A DNA stretch of 7,164 bases from Atribacterota bacterium (lineage in GTDB: Bacteria; Atribacterota; Phoenicimicrobiia; Phoenicimicrobiales; Phoenicimicrobiaceae), in NCBI GenBank assembly GCA_030666935.1, contig DAOUWX010000090.1, positions 1-7,164 of the forward strand, in the 5' to 3' direction. The position numbers and the translations under genes are program-made. The notes below the pieces were generated by a model. The model was not told where the DNA came from. It worked only from the letters and a program-made list of their open reading frames with translations, and did not search any database. Every line of letters starts with the position of its first letter. Positions within the stretch are counted from its first letter, which is position 1. Shown piece after piece: positions 1-4,329 of the stretch.

Positions 1-33
1 ACCAACAATTAGATTTAAAGAAAGATAAAAATA

Positions 34-1026
34 ATGAACAGTCTTGATGAAATTAGCAAAGTACTGCAGAAAAATAATAACATTTTAATTACTTCCCATG
101 TAAATTTAGATGGAGATGGAATTGGTTCAGAACTTGCCCTTTACTTCATATTAAAAAAATTAAAGAAGAATCCCATTATATTAAATCAGAGTAAATTACC
201 AAAAATATATGATTTTTTACCCGGTAGTAATAAAGTACAGTACTTAAAAGATAATTACATTGACACAAAAAGCATAGATGTAGGGATAGTGCTTGATTGT
301 AGTAATGTCAAAAGAATTGGGAAGACGTACGAAATATTTAAAAATATCAAAACCATAATAAACATAGACCATCATACGAGCAACGAAAACTTTGGAGATT
401 TAAATTATGTGGATAGTTCTGTTTCTTCGGTCGGAGAAATTATCTATGAATTGAGTAGGTTTATAAATATAGATTTATTAGATGAAGATATTTCTACCTG
501 TCTATTTACCGCAATAATAACTGATACCGGTTCGTTTAGATATTCAAACGTAAGTTCAAAGACATTTAAAATAGCCTCTGATTTAACTTCAAAAGGAATA
601 ACGCTACATTTAATTGCCGATAATATTTATAATAGAAACACCTATTCCGGACTAAAATTGTTAGGAGAAGCACTTTCGACTTTAGAGACGGATGACTCTA
701 ATTATGTTTCATGGATGAATATTACCCGAAAGATGCTAAATAATACTAAAGCAAGGGATGAGGAGATAGAGGGAATAATCGATATTGCCACAACTTTAGA
801 TAATACTGAAATATCAGTCTTATTCAGAGAAACTAAAGATAATAAAATAAAGATTAGTTTTCGCTCTAAAGGTAATTTTGACGTAAATAAATTTGCCGGA
901 AAATTTAAAGGTGGTGGTCATCCAAATGCTTCCGGTTGTTTATGTTCGGGAAAGATGTATAAAATTAAAGAAAAAATTATTTCCGAGTTACTAAATGATA
1001 TTAAAAAACTTGGATGTAAAAATTAG
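34..1026 (+). CDS. nrnA: NrnA-type DHH/DHHA1 phosphoesterase (oligoribonuclease / pAp phosphatase)
   Basis: A cytoplasmic Mn-dependent phosphoesterase of the DHH superfamily. Characterised NrnA proteins degrade 2-5 nt RNAs to mononucleotides and many also dephosphorylate pAp to AMP. The 330 aa are the usual family length. Visible motifs in order: H22-V-N-L-D26-G-D28-G-I-G-S32 (motif I), VLD88CS (motif II), the signature D112-H113-H114 followed by VDSSVSSVGE (motif III), TD164TGSFRYS (motif IV), and the C-terminal DHHA1 substrate-binding loop G293-G-G-H296-P. All metal ligands expected for the family are present, so it should be active. The ATG at 34 puts motif I about 20 residues in, which is normal. 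Its ribosome site is poor (AAAGAAAG at 17-24). The preceding gene lies outside the window but is expected to be rbfA. It shares a cluster with pnp, whose short end products this enzyme would finish. Whether RNA or pAp is the main substrate cannot be read from the sequence. Confidence 0.93.
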   Translation: MNSLDEISKVLQKNNNILITSHVNLDGDGIGSELALYFILKKLKKNPIILNQSKLPKIYDFLPGSNKVQYLKDNYIDTKSIDVGIVLDCSNVKRIGKTYEIFKNIKTIINIDHHTSNENFGDLNYVDSSVSSVGEIIYELSRFINIDLLDEDISTCLFTAIITDTGSFRYSNVSSKTFKIASDLTSKGITLHLIADNIYNRNTYSGLKLLGEALSTLETDDSNYVSWMNITRKMLNNTKARDEEIEGIIDIATTLDNTEISVLFRETKDNKIKISFRSKGNFDVNKFAGKFKGGGHPNASGCLCSGKMYKIKEKIISELLNDIKKLGCKN

Positions 1027-1056
1027 TTAAATAATTAAGAAAATATAATTCAGGAG

Positions 1057-1095
1057 TCAGTTTTTTTGTCTCTTTATCTAAAAACTAAAAACTGA
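1057..1095. other. 9-bp inverted repeat downstream of nrnA (weak hairpin)
   Basis: TCAGTTTTT (1057-1065) and AAAAACTGA (1087-1095) are perfect inverted complements around a 21-base loop. The stem is A/T-rich and the T-run lies inside the 5' arm rather than after the stem, so this is not a canonical intrinsic terminator. It sits 31 bases after the nrnA stop codon and may only be a weak 3'-end structure. The rest of 1027-1245 is AT-rich spacer with no gene. Confidence 0.35.
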
Positions 1096-1142
1096 ACAAT
1101 AAAAACTTGAATTTATACTAACGACTATATTAATTAGTAAAT

Positions 1143-1182
1143 CGGTTAATTATCAAATTGGTCAATCGATTAGCTGATTTAG
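1143..1182. repeat. Decayed array of 8-nt units (consensus near CGGTTAAT)
   Basis: Cutting this stretch every 8 bases gives CGGTTAAT, TATCAAAT, TGGTCAAT, CGATTAGC and TGATTTAG. These resemble the much clearer CCAGTTAA/CCGGTTAA units at 3479-3510 and 4136-4209. It looks like an old, mutated relative of those arrays, although in AT-rich DNA some of the similarity may be chance. Confidence 0.35.
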
Positions 1183-1245
1183 AAAATAGAATCCAGGAAG
1201 AAAAATAAAAAATATTATATTAATGAAAAGATGATTGTAATATAG

Positions 1246-2172
1246 ATGAACGGCATTTTAAATATATTTAAACCAAAAGGAATCAGTTCACATCACGTTG
1301 TGAAAGAAATTAGAAATATCTTAAATATTCCTAAAGTGGGACATACAGGAACATTAGATCCCTCTGCTTCCGGTGTTCTATTGATATGTTTAGGGCAAGC
1401 TACAAAAATTGCTGAATTCTTAGTAGGTATGAAAAAACAATATCAGGGAGAGATGATCCTGGGTGTAAGCACTGATACACAAGATTCAGAAGGAAAGGTT
1501 ATTCAAAAAAAAGAAGTTGAAGCTGATATAGATGAAAAAGGGATTAAAAATATATTCCAAAAATATGAAGGTGTAATCAGCCAAACACCTCCGATGTTTT
1601 CTGCTGCTCATTACAAGGGAAAAAGATTGTATCATCTTGCCAGGAAGGGAATAGAAGTAAAAAGAAGCCCTAAGGAAGTAAAAATATATAAGTTTAATTT
1701 AATAAATTTCGACCAAAAGGTAAATCCAATAGTTAAATTTGAAGTTACTTGTTCAAAAGGCACATATATTAGAACATTATGCAGCGATATAGGTGATGAA
1801 TTAGGGTACGGTGCACATTTATCAAATTTGGTAAGAAAAAAAGTTGGTAATTTTCACATTGAAGATTCGGTAAATTTGGAGGAGTTAAGAAAGGATAAAA
1901 CTTTAGGGAAAAGATATCTTATCAGCATTGATTCCGCTCTTGAAGAATTAAATAAAATAATTGTAAAAAGTGAAGCAACTAAAACCGTTTTACACGGAGG
2001 AGTTATATCAGTTGAGCAAGTTATTGAAGTTCCGGAAACACTAAAGACAGGAAAAGACAAATTTGTTAAGATGTTCGATACAAAAGGTAATTTGCTGTCC
2101 ATTGGTACTCCAATTAAAGATGATAGAAAAAATATTATCTTTAAGCCGGTTAAGGTTTTTAGAAATTATTAA
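1246..2172 (+). CDS. truB: tRNA pseudouridine(55) synthase TruB
   Basis: Isomerises U55 in the T-arm of tRNAs to pseudouridine, in the cytoplasm and without a cofactor. The protein begins in typical TruB fashion (GILNIFKPKGISS). It carries the catalytic motif GHTGTLD38PSASGVLL with D38 as nucleophile and Y66 in KKQYQGE, the base-stacking tyrosine (Y76 in E. coli). Next come TPPMFSAAHYKGKRLY near residues 120-136 and SKGTY174IR176TL, matching E. coli Y179/R181. Residues after about 230 form the C-terminal TruB/PUA-like RNA-binding part, ending IFKPVKVF. The length of 308 aa is normal. The start is the only ATG that leaves a correct N-terminus; an in-frame TAG at 1243-1245 touches it. There is no good Shine-Dalgarno, only a purine patch GAAAAG (1225-1230). 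It is 219 bases from nrnA and 320 from ribF, loose for a usually compact operon. Confidence 0.97.
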   Translation: MNGILNIFKPKGISSHHVVKEIRNILNIPKVGHTGTLDPSASGVLLICLGQATKIAEFLVGMKKQYQGEMILGVSTDTQDSEGKVIQKKEVEADIDEKGIKNIFQKYEGVISQTPPMFSAAHYKGKRLYHLARKGIEVKRSPKEVKIYKFNLINFDQKVNPIVKFEVTCSKGTYIRTLCSDIGDELGYGAHLSNLVRKKVGNFHIEDSVNLEELRKDKTLGKRYLISIDSALEELNKIIVKSEATKTVLHGGVISVEQVIEVPETLKTGKDKFVKMFDTKGNLLSIGTPIKDDRKNIIFKPVKVFRNY

Positions 2173-2293
2173 TTTCGCTAATTCGATATTGATAATAAAT
2201 AATAAATTAAAAAGTTAAAACTAAAAGCGAAAAACCATAATTCAAAAATCAAAACTTTTTATCTCAATACTAAATTTTAAGTTTTAGTTTTTG

Positions 2294-2311
2294 CTCCTAT
2301 ATATTTTAATT
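2294..2311 (+). repeat. 18-nt direct repeat, copy 1 (second copy at 2475-2492)
   Basis: CTCCTATATATTTTAATT at 2294-2311 recurs at 2475-2492 as CTCCTATATACTTTAATT, one base different out of 18. The second copy ends exactly against the ribF ATG and contains its putative -10 box, so the first may be a duplicated promoter fragment. The flanks do not match. Confidence 0.5.
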
Positions 2312-2458
2312 TTACTATATAGCATGCGAGATAAAAAAGATGAAATTCAATGAGAAAAACAATATATTTAATTTTAAATTTTGAGCTATAGTTTTACGTT
2401 TTGCGCTTTTAGTTTTTCATTTTATTAATATATACATATATTCTAATTAGAATTGAAA

Positions 2459-2486
2459 TTTACCAAAAAGGAAACTCCTATATACT
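2459..2486 (+). promoter_or_regulatory. Candidate sigma-70-type promoter giving near-leaderless ribF mRNA
   Basis: TATACT (2481-2486) is a good -10 box. TTTACC (2459-2464) is a fair -35 box 16 bases upstream, and an alternative TTGAAA lies at 2453-2458 with too long a spacer. Transcription would begin near 2493, at or beside the ribF ATG, so the message would have almost no leader. This agrees with the lack of a usable Shine-Dalgarno: the only purine patch, AAAAAGGAAA (2465-2474), lies about 18 bases from the start codon. It is inferred from sequence only, and A/T-rich DNA produces such boxes by chance. Confidence 0.4.
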
Positions 2487-2492
2487 TTAATT

Positions 2493-3425
2493 ATGAAAAT
2501 TATAAGATACTCAAAAAATATAATATTGCCTGAAAAGAAGCGATATATTGTTTTAGGTGTATTTGATGGAGTGCACTTAGGACATCAAAAATTGATTAAA
2601 CTAGCCGTTGATAAAGCCAGGAAGAATGATGGAATAAGTATTGTAGCCACTTTTGACCCTCATCCTGATAAAATAATTAACCCGGAAAGCAATGTTTTTT
2701 TATTAACCACTTTGAAGGAACGAATAAGCCTAAATAGAGAATTAGGTGTTGATGTTTTTCTTATTATTAAATTTAATAAGAGAATGAGTAAAATGTTGCC
2801 TGAAGATTTTATAAGTAAAATATTGGTCGATAGTTTGCAGGTAAAAGAACTTTTTGTAGGTTTTAATTATAAATTTGGTTTTTTAGGCAAAGGAAATACA
2901 GATATTTTAAGAGAATATAGTAAGATTTATAGATTTAAAACTCATATATTAACACCGATAACTATAAGTAAAACCATAATTAGTAGTACAAGAATAAAAG
3001 ATTATATTAAGTCAGGAAAAATCGGAAAAGCAAAAAAATTCTTGGGGCATGATATCACGATTTCAGGAAGAGTAATTTCTGGAAAGGGAAGGGGAAGAAA
3101 ATTATTAAATTTCGCTACTGCCAATATCGAGACATCATCAGAGAAAATTCTTCCTGTTGACGGAGTGTATTTGGTGGAAATTAAAATCGAAAATAAAAAA
3201 TATTATGGCTTAATGAATATAGGTGTTAAACCAACTTTTGAAGAAAAAGAACGAACTATTGAAGTCAACATTATAAACTTCAATAAAAAAATATATAATA
3301 AAAAAGTAGTCATTAATATACTTGAAAAAATAAGAGAAGAGAAATACTTTAACCATCCAGATTTATTAAAGAAACAGATAGAAGAAGACATTATAACAGC
3401 CCATAAAATGATAAGTAACAGGTGA
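2493..3425 (+). CDS. ribF: Bifunctional riboflavin kinase / FMN adenylyltransferase RibF
   Basis: Phosphorylates riboflavin to FMN and then adenylates FMN to FAD. The N-terminal FMN adenylyltransferase domain (about 1-180) has GVFDGVH28LGH31Q, the HxGH nucleotidyltransferase signature, then TFD55PHP, GFNYKFGFLGKGN and ISSTRIKDYIKSGKI. The C-terminal flavokinase domain (about 185-310) has GKGRGR (197-202), NFAT209AN211I, LPVDGVY, MNIGVKPTF and E257VNIINF. Normal family length is about 310 aa. The adenylyltransferase half is textbook. In the kinase half the near-universal GFPTAN is NFATAN and the usual EVHxxDF is EVNIINF. The Mg-nucleotide-binding Thr/Asn and the catalytic Glu remain, so kinase activity is likely but the site is divergent. 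The final codons (SNR, stop) lie inside a tandem repeat that continues past the gene. The ATG at 2493 gives the correct N-terminus; no good ribosome site precedes it. Confidence 0.95.
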   Translation: MKIIRYSKNIILPEKKRYIVLGVFDGVHLGHQKLIKLAVDKARKNDGISIVATFDPHPDKIINPESNVFLLTTLKERISLNRELGVDVFLIIKFNKRMSKMLPEDFISKILVDSLQVKELFVGFNYKFGFLGKGNTDILREYSKIYRFKTHILTPITISKTIISSTRIKDYIKSGKIGKAKKFLGHDITISGRVISGKGRGRKLLNFATANIETSSEKILPVDGVYLVEIKIENKKYYGLMNIGVKPTFEEKERTIEVNIINFNKKIYNKKVVINILEKIREEKYFNHPDLLKKQIEEDIITAHKMISNR

Positions 3426-3439
3426 TGAGTAACAGGTGA
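3414..3439. repeat. Tandem repeat, period 14, across the ribF stop codon
   Basis: AGTAACAGGTGA occurs at 3414-3425 and again at 3428-3439, giving a 14-base period (AGTAACAGGTGATG). The ribF stop TGA (3423-3425) is the end of the first unit, so the last codons of ribF come from the repeat. A second 14-base-period pair of different sequence, TTAGTGAATAGT, lies at 3519-3530 and 3533-3544. Confidence 0.75.
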
Positions 3440-3446
3440 AGACAAG

Positions 3447-3517
3447 TATAGCATAATAGTGTAGAAGATATTAGTTCTCCAGTTACCTGGTTAACCAGTT
3501 TGCCAGTTAATTTAGTC
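3447..3517. repeat. Dispersed repeat with 8-nt units, copy 1
   Basis: This is related to 4112-4175. Both begin TATAGC; copy 1 then has 8 extra bases, ATAATAGT (3453-3460). They share GTAGA(A/G)GATATTAGTT and (C/A)TCCAGTTACC with 25 of 27 positions equal (3461-3487 against 4118-4144). Four exact-period 8-nt units follow: CCAGTTAC (3479-3486), CTGGTTAA (3487-3494), CCAGTTTG (3495-3502), CCAGTTAA (3503-3510). CTGGTTAACCAG (3487-3498) is a perfect 12-base palindrome. Unlike copy 2 it has no inverted arm. Confidence 0.75.
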
Positions 3518-3542
3518 GTTAGTGAATAGTAATTAGTGAATA

Positions 3543-3620
3543 GTCATTGTAAGCTCTGATTTATTAGAGAGTGGTAATCTCGACTTGGGATTGCTTCGTC
3601 ACTTCGTTCCTCGCAATGAC
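3543..3620. repeat. REP/MITE-like palindromic element with one decayed arm
   Basis: The element is bounded by GTCATTG (3543-3549) and its reverse complement CAATGAC (3614-3620). An inner stem AATCTC (3576-3581) / GGGATT (3587-3592, one G-T pair) encloses a 5-base loop, GACTT. The right half, GATTGCTTCGTCACTTCG followed by TTCCTCGCAATGAC, strongly resembles a short palindromic repeat I recall as very common in environmental bacterial genomes. The left half matches poorly, so it looks eroded. Its G+C content is clearly above its surroundings. No transposase is in the window. Confidence 0.55.
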
Positions 3621-3654
3621 AAAATTAAAATTCTATTCTACCTTCTTGATAATA

Positions 3655-3692
3655 TTCTGACGTCTGGTTCCTGAATTCTGTCTTCTGACTCC
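3655..3692. repeat. Degenerate TTCTGA / TTCCTGA repeat stretch
   Basis: TTCTGACGTC, GGTTCCTGAATTCTG and TTCTGACTCCT follow one another as variants of one theme (TTCTGAMTCCTGA-like). CAGGAGTCAG at 1051-1060, after nrnA, is the same motif on the opposite strand (CTGACTCCTG). This is a short dispersed repeat, not a gene. Confidence 0.4.
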
Positions 3693-3701
3693 TATTTCTT
3701 A

Positions 3702-3734
3702 ACGAGATACGAAATACGATATACGAGATACGAA
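3702..3734. repeat. ACGAGATACGAA repeat pair (third copy at 4222-4233)
   Basis: ACGAGATACGAA occurs exactly at 3702-3713, 3723-3734 and again at 4222-4233. Shorter variants (ATACGAT) lie between the first two. Copies 2 and 3 extend to ACGAGATACGAATTA. Each cluster sits upstream of a gene (rpsO and pnp), outside the probable core promoter. Confidence 0.75.
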
Positions 3735-3740
3735 TTATGG

Positions 3741-3786
3741 TTGAAGGTCTTACGTGTTTATGATAAAATATTTAAGATATTATAAT
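3741..3786 (+). promoter_or_regulatory. rpsO promoter (extended -10), with a second possible -10
   Basis: TTGAAG (3741-3746) as -35 box, 17 bases, then TAAAAT (3764-3769) as -10 box preceded by TG at 3761-3762, an extended -10. The start would be near 3776, about 41 bases before the ATG. A perfect TATAAT lies at 3781-3786, with only TTATGA (3758-3763) as a poor -35 box 17 bases upstream. This is the best promoter candidate in the window and implies that rpsO, and perhaps pnp and dut, is transcribed separately from ribF. Confidence 0.6.
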
Positions 3787-3816
3787 AAGTTATAAAAAAT
3801 AAAAGGAGAGAGTAAT

Positions 3817-4086
3817 ATGGTTTTTACTAAAGATGATAAGGAGAAAATAGTAACAAAATATCAGCATCATACCACTGATACTGGATCACCGGAAGTTCAA
3901 ATTGCTTTGTTAACTGAAAGAATAAACGATCTTACTGGACATCTGACAAAGAACAAGAAAGATTATCATTCAAAGCAAGGTTTATTGAAGATGGTGGGGA
4001 AAAGAAGAAGATTATTAAAGTATCTTAAAGATAATGATATTGATAAATATCGTAAAATTCTTGAGTCACTAAATTTAAGAAAATAA
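3817..4086 (+). CDS. rpsO: 30S ribosomal protein S15
   Basis: A primary binder of 16S rRNA central-domain helices, needed for assembly of the 30S platform. The 89 aa are the exact family length. The family signature is complete: YQHHTTDTGSPEVQIALLTE, then RINDLTGH42LTKNKKD49YHS52KQGLL and KRRRLLKYLK. H42, D49 and S52 correspond to the rRNA-contacting E. coli residues H41, D48 and S51. The only mild deviation is Q54 where the family usually has Arg (SRRGLL). It has the clearest functional ribosome site in the window, GGAGAG from 3805, 8 bases between GGAG and the ATG, and its own strong-looking promoter upstream. The next gene is pnp, the conserved rpsO-pnp pair. S15 genes are often autoregulated through the mRNA leader, but I see no structure in this short leader that shows it. 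Confidence 0.98.
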   Translation: MVFTKDDKEKIVTKYQHHTTDTGSPEVQIALLTERINDLTGHLTKNKKDYHSKQGLLKMVGKRRRLLKYLKDNDIDKYRKILESLNLRK

Positions 4087-4089
4087 AAA

Positions 4090-4119
4090 AACTAGCGTGG
4101 AGCGTGCAGCCTATAGCGT
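4090..4119. repeat. AGCGT-rich short repeat after rpsO
   Basis: TAGCGT (4093-4098), AGCGTG (4101-4106) and TAGCGT (4114-4119) are spaced about 10 bases apart immediately after the rpsO stop. AACTAGCGT (4090-4098) recurs exactly at 6977-6985, where it forms the last codons of dut, followed by TATAGCGT as here. This is a short dispersed repeat. Confidence 0.5.
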
Positions 4120-4175
4120 AGAGGATATTAGTTATCCAGTTACCCCGTTTGCCAGTTAACCAGTTAATTTTAATC
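4112..4175. repeat. Dispersed repeat with 8-nt units, copy 2
   Basis: The partner of 3447-3517, with the same order: TATAGC, GTAGAGGATATTAGTT, then 8-nt units CCAGTTAC (4136-4143), CCCGTTTG (4144-4151), CCAGTTAA (4152-4159), CCAGTTAA (4160-4167), then TTTTAATC. Compared with copy 1 it lacks an 8-base block after TATAGC. Inside the array the differences can be explained either by point changes or by shifting whole 8-base units. Confidence 0.75.
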
Positions 4176-4214
4176 CTTAAACCGGATAACCGGGTAACCG
4201 GTAAACTGGCTAAC
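4131..4214. promoter_or_regulatory. Head-to-head 8-nt array: long imperfect hairpin between rpsO and pnp
   Basis: Four forward units (4136-4167, CCAGTTAA type) are followed by about 9 bases and four inverted units: TTAAACCGG (4177-4185), ATAACCGG (4186-4193), GTAACCGG (4194-4201), TAAACTGG (4202-4209). GTTA(T)CCAGTT at 4131-4140 pairs with AACTGGCTAAC at 4204-4214. The whole could fold into an imperfect stem of roughly 35 bases per arm, with alternative registers because of the 8-base period. There is no T-run after it, so it is not a classic terminator. In E. coli the same intergenic position carries the RNase III-cleaved stem-loop used for pnp autoregulation; any similar role here is inference from position. 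Confidence 0.5.
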
Positions 4215-4308
4215 TATCATAACGAGATACGAATTAGGGCTTAGGGAAAAATAAATTCCCATACAATTAAGATAGAATGTTTACAATAAAATGGATTTTC
4301 AAGACAAT

Positions 4309-4315
4309 AAGGAGG
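4309..4315 (+). promoter_or_regulatory. Shine-Dalgarno AAGGAGG that argues for the pnp start at 4330
   Basis: AAGGAGG is the strongest Shine-Dalgarno match in the window. It lies 14 bases before ATG 4330, longer than ideal, and 18 bases inside the frame that opens at ATG 4291. The bases before 4291 hold no ribosome site. The match falls in Lys-Glu-Glu codons, so chance is possible. Confidence 0.5.
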
Positions 4316-4329
4316 AAAATAAATATTTA

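Larger units (their letters stand above)
2173..2492. other. 320-base A/T-rich truB-ribF spacer with inverted repeats
   Basis: No gene is recognisable here. The stretch is built of A/T-rich words in both orientations. AAAACTAAAAGCG (2217-2229) is the exact reverse complement of CGCTTTTAGTTTT (2404-2416), and a third piece, TTTTAGTTTT (2282-2291), can pair with the left arm over 10 bp. Variants of GTTTT(G/A)GTTTT recur throughout. No FMN riboswitch consensus is visible ahead of ribF. The last part carries the candidate ribF promoter, described separately. Confidence 0.6.
3426..3816. other. 391-base ribF-rpsO spacer: mosaic of short repeats, then a promoter
   Basis: No gene is recognisable. From left to right it holds the tail of the 14-base tandem repeat, a dispersed repeat with 8-nt units (3447-3517), a second 14-base-period pair (3519-3544), a GTCATTG/CAATGAC-bounded element (3543-3620), a TTCTGA/TTCCTGA-rich stretch (3655-3692), an ACGAGATACGAA pair (3702-3734), the rpsO promoter (3741-3786) and the rpsO ribosome site (3804-3808). 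Nearly the whole spacer up to the promoter is repeat-like. Confidence 0.7.

Noticed and set aside
3..47. Possible C-terminal tail of the preceding gene (expected rbfA) overlapping the nrnA start
   Set aside because: Two frames are open from the window edge (stops at 26-28 and 45-47) and neither short peptide is recognisable, so no partial gene can be supported.
1057..1095. Intrinsic terminator after nrnA
   Set aside because: Stem is A/T-only over most of its length and the T-run is in the 5' arm, not after the stem.
1854..2102. Minus-strand open frame inside truB
   Set aside because: Lies wholly within an unmistakable TruB coding region, has no recognisable motif and no ribosome site; a shadow frame.
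2173..2492. FMN riboswitch ahead of ribF
   Set aside because: None of the conserved RFN-element blocks are visible; the region is low-complexity A/T sequence.
3203..3454. Minus-strand hydrophobic open frame over the ribF end
   Set aside because: Opposite to the conserved flavokinase domain; its hydrophobicity is what reverse-complemented Lys/Asn/Glu codons produce.
3447..4233. CRISPR array
   Set aside because: Repeats are short (8-14 bases), degenerate, of several families and without unique spacers of regular length; no cas genes.
4244..4260. GGGAA/TTCCC mini-hairpin and doubled TTAGGG upstream of pnp
   Set aside because: A 5-bp stem and a two-unit word are too short to distinguish from chance.
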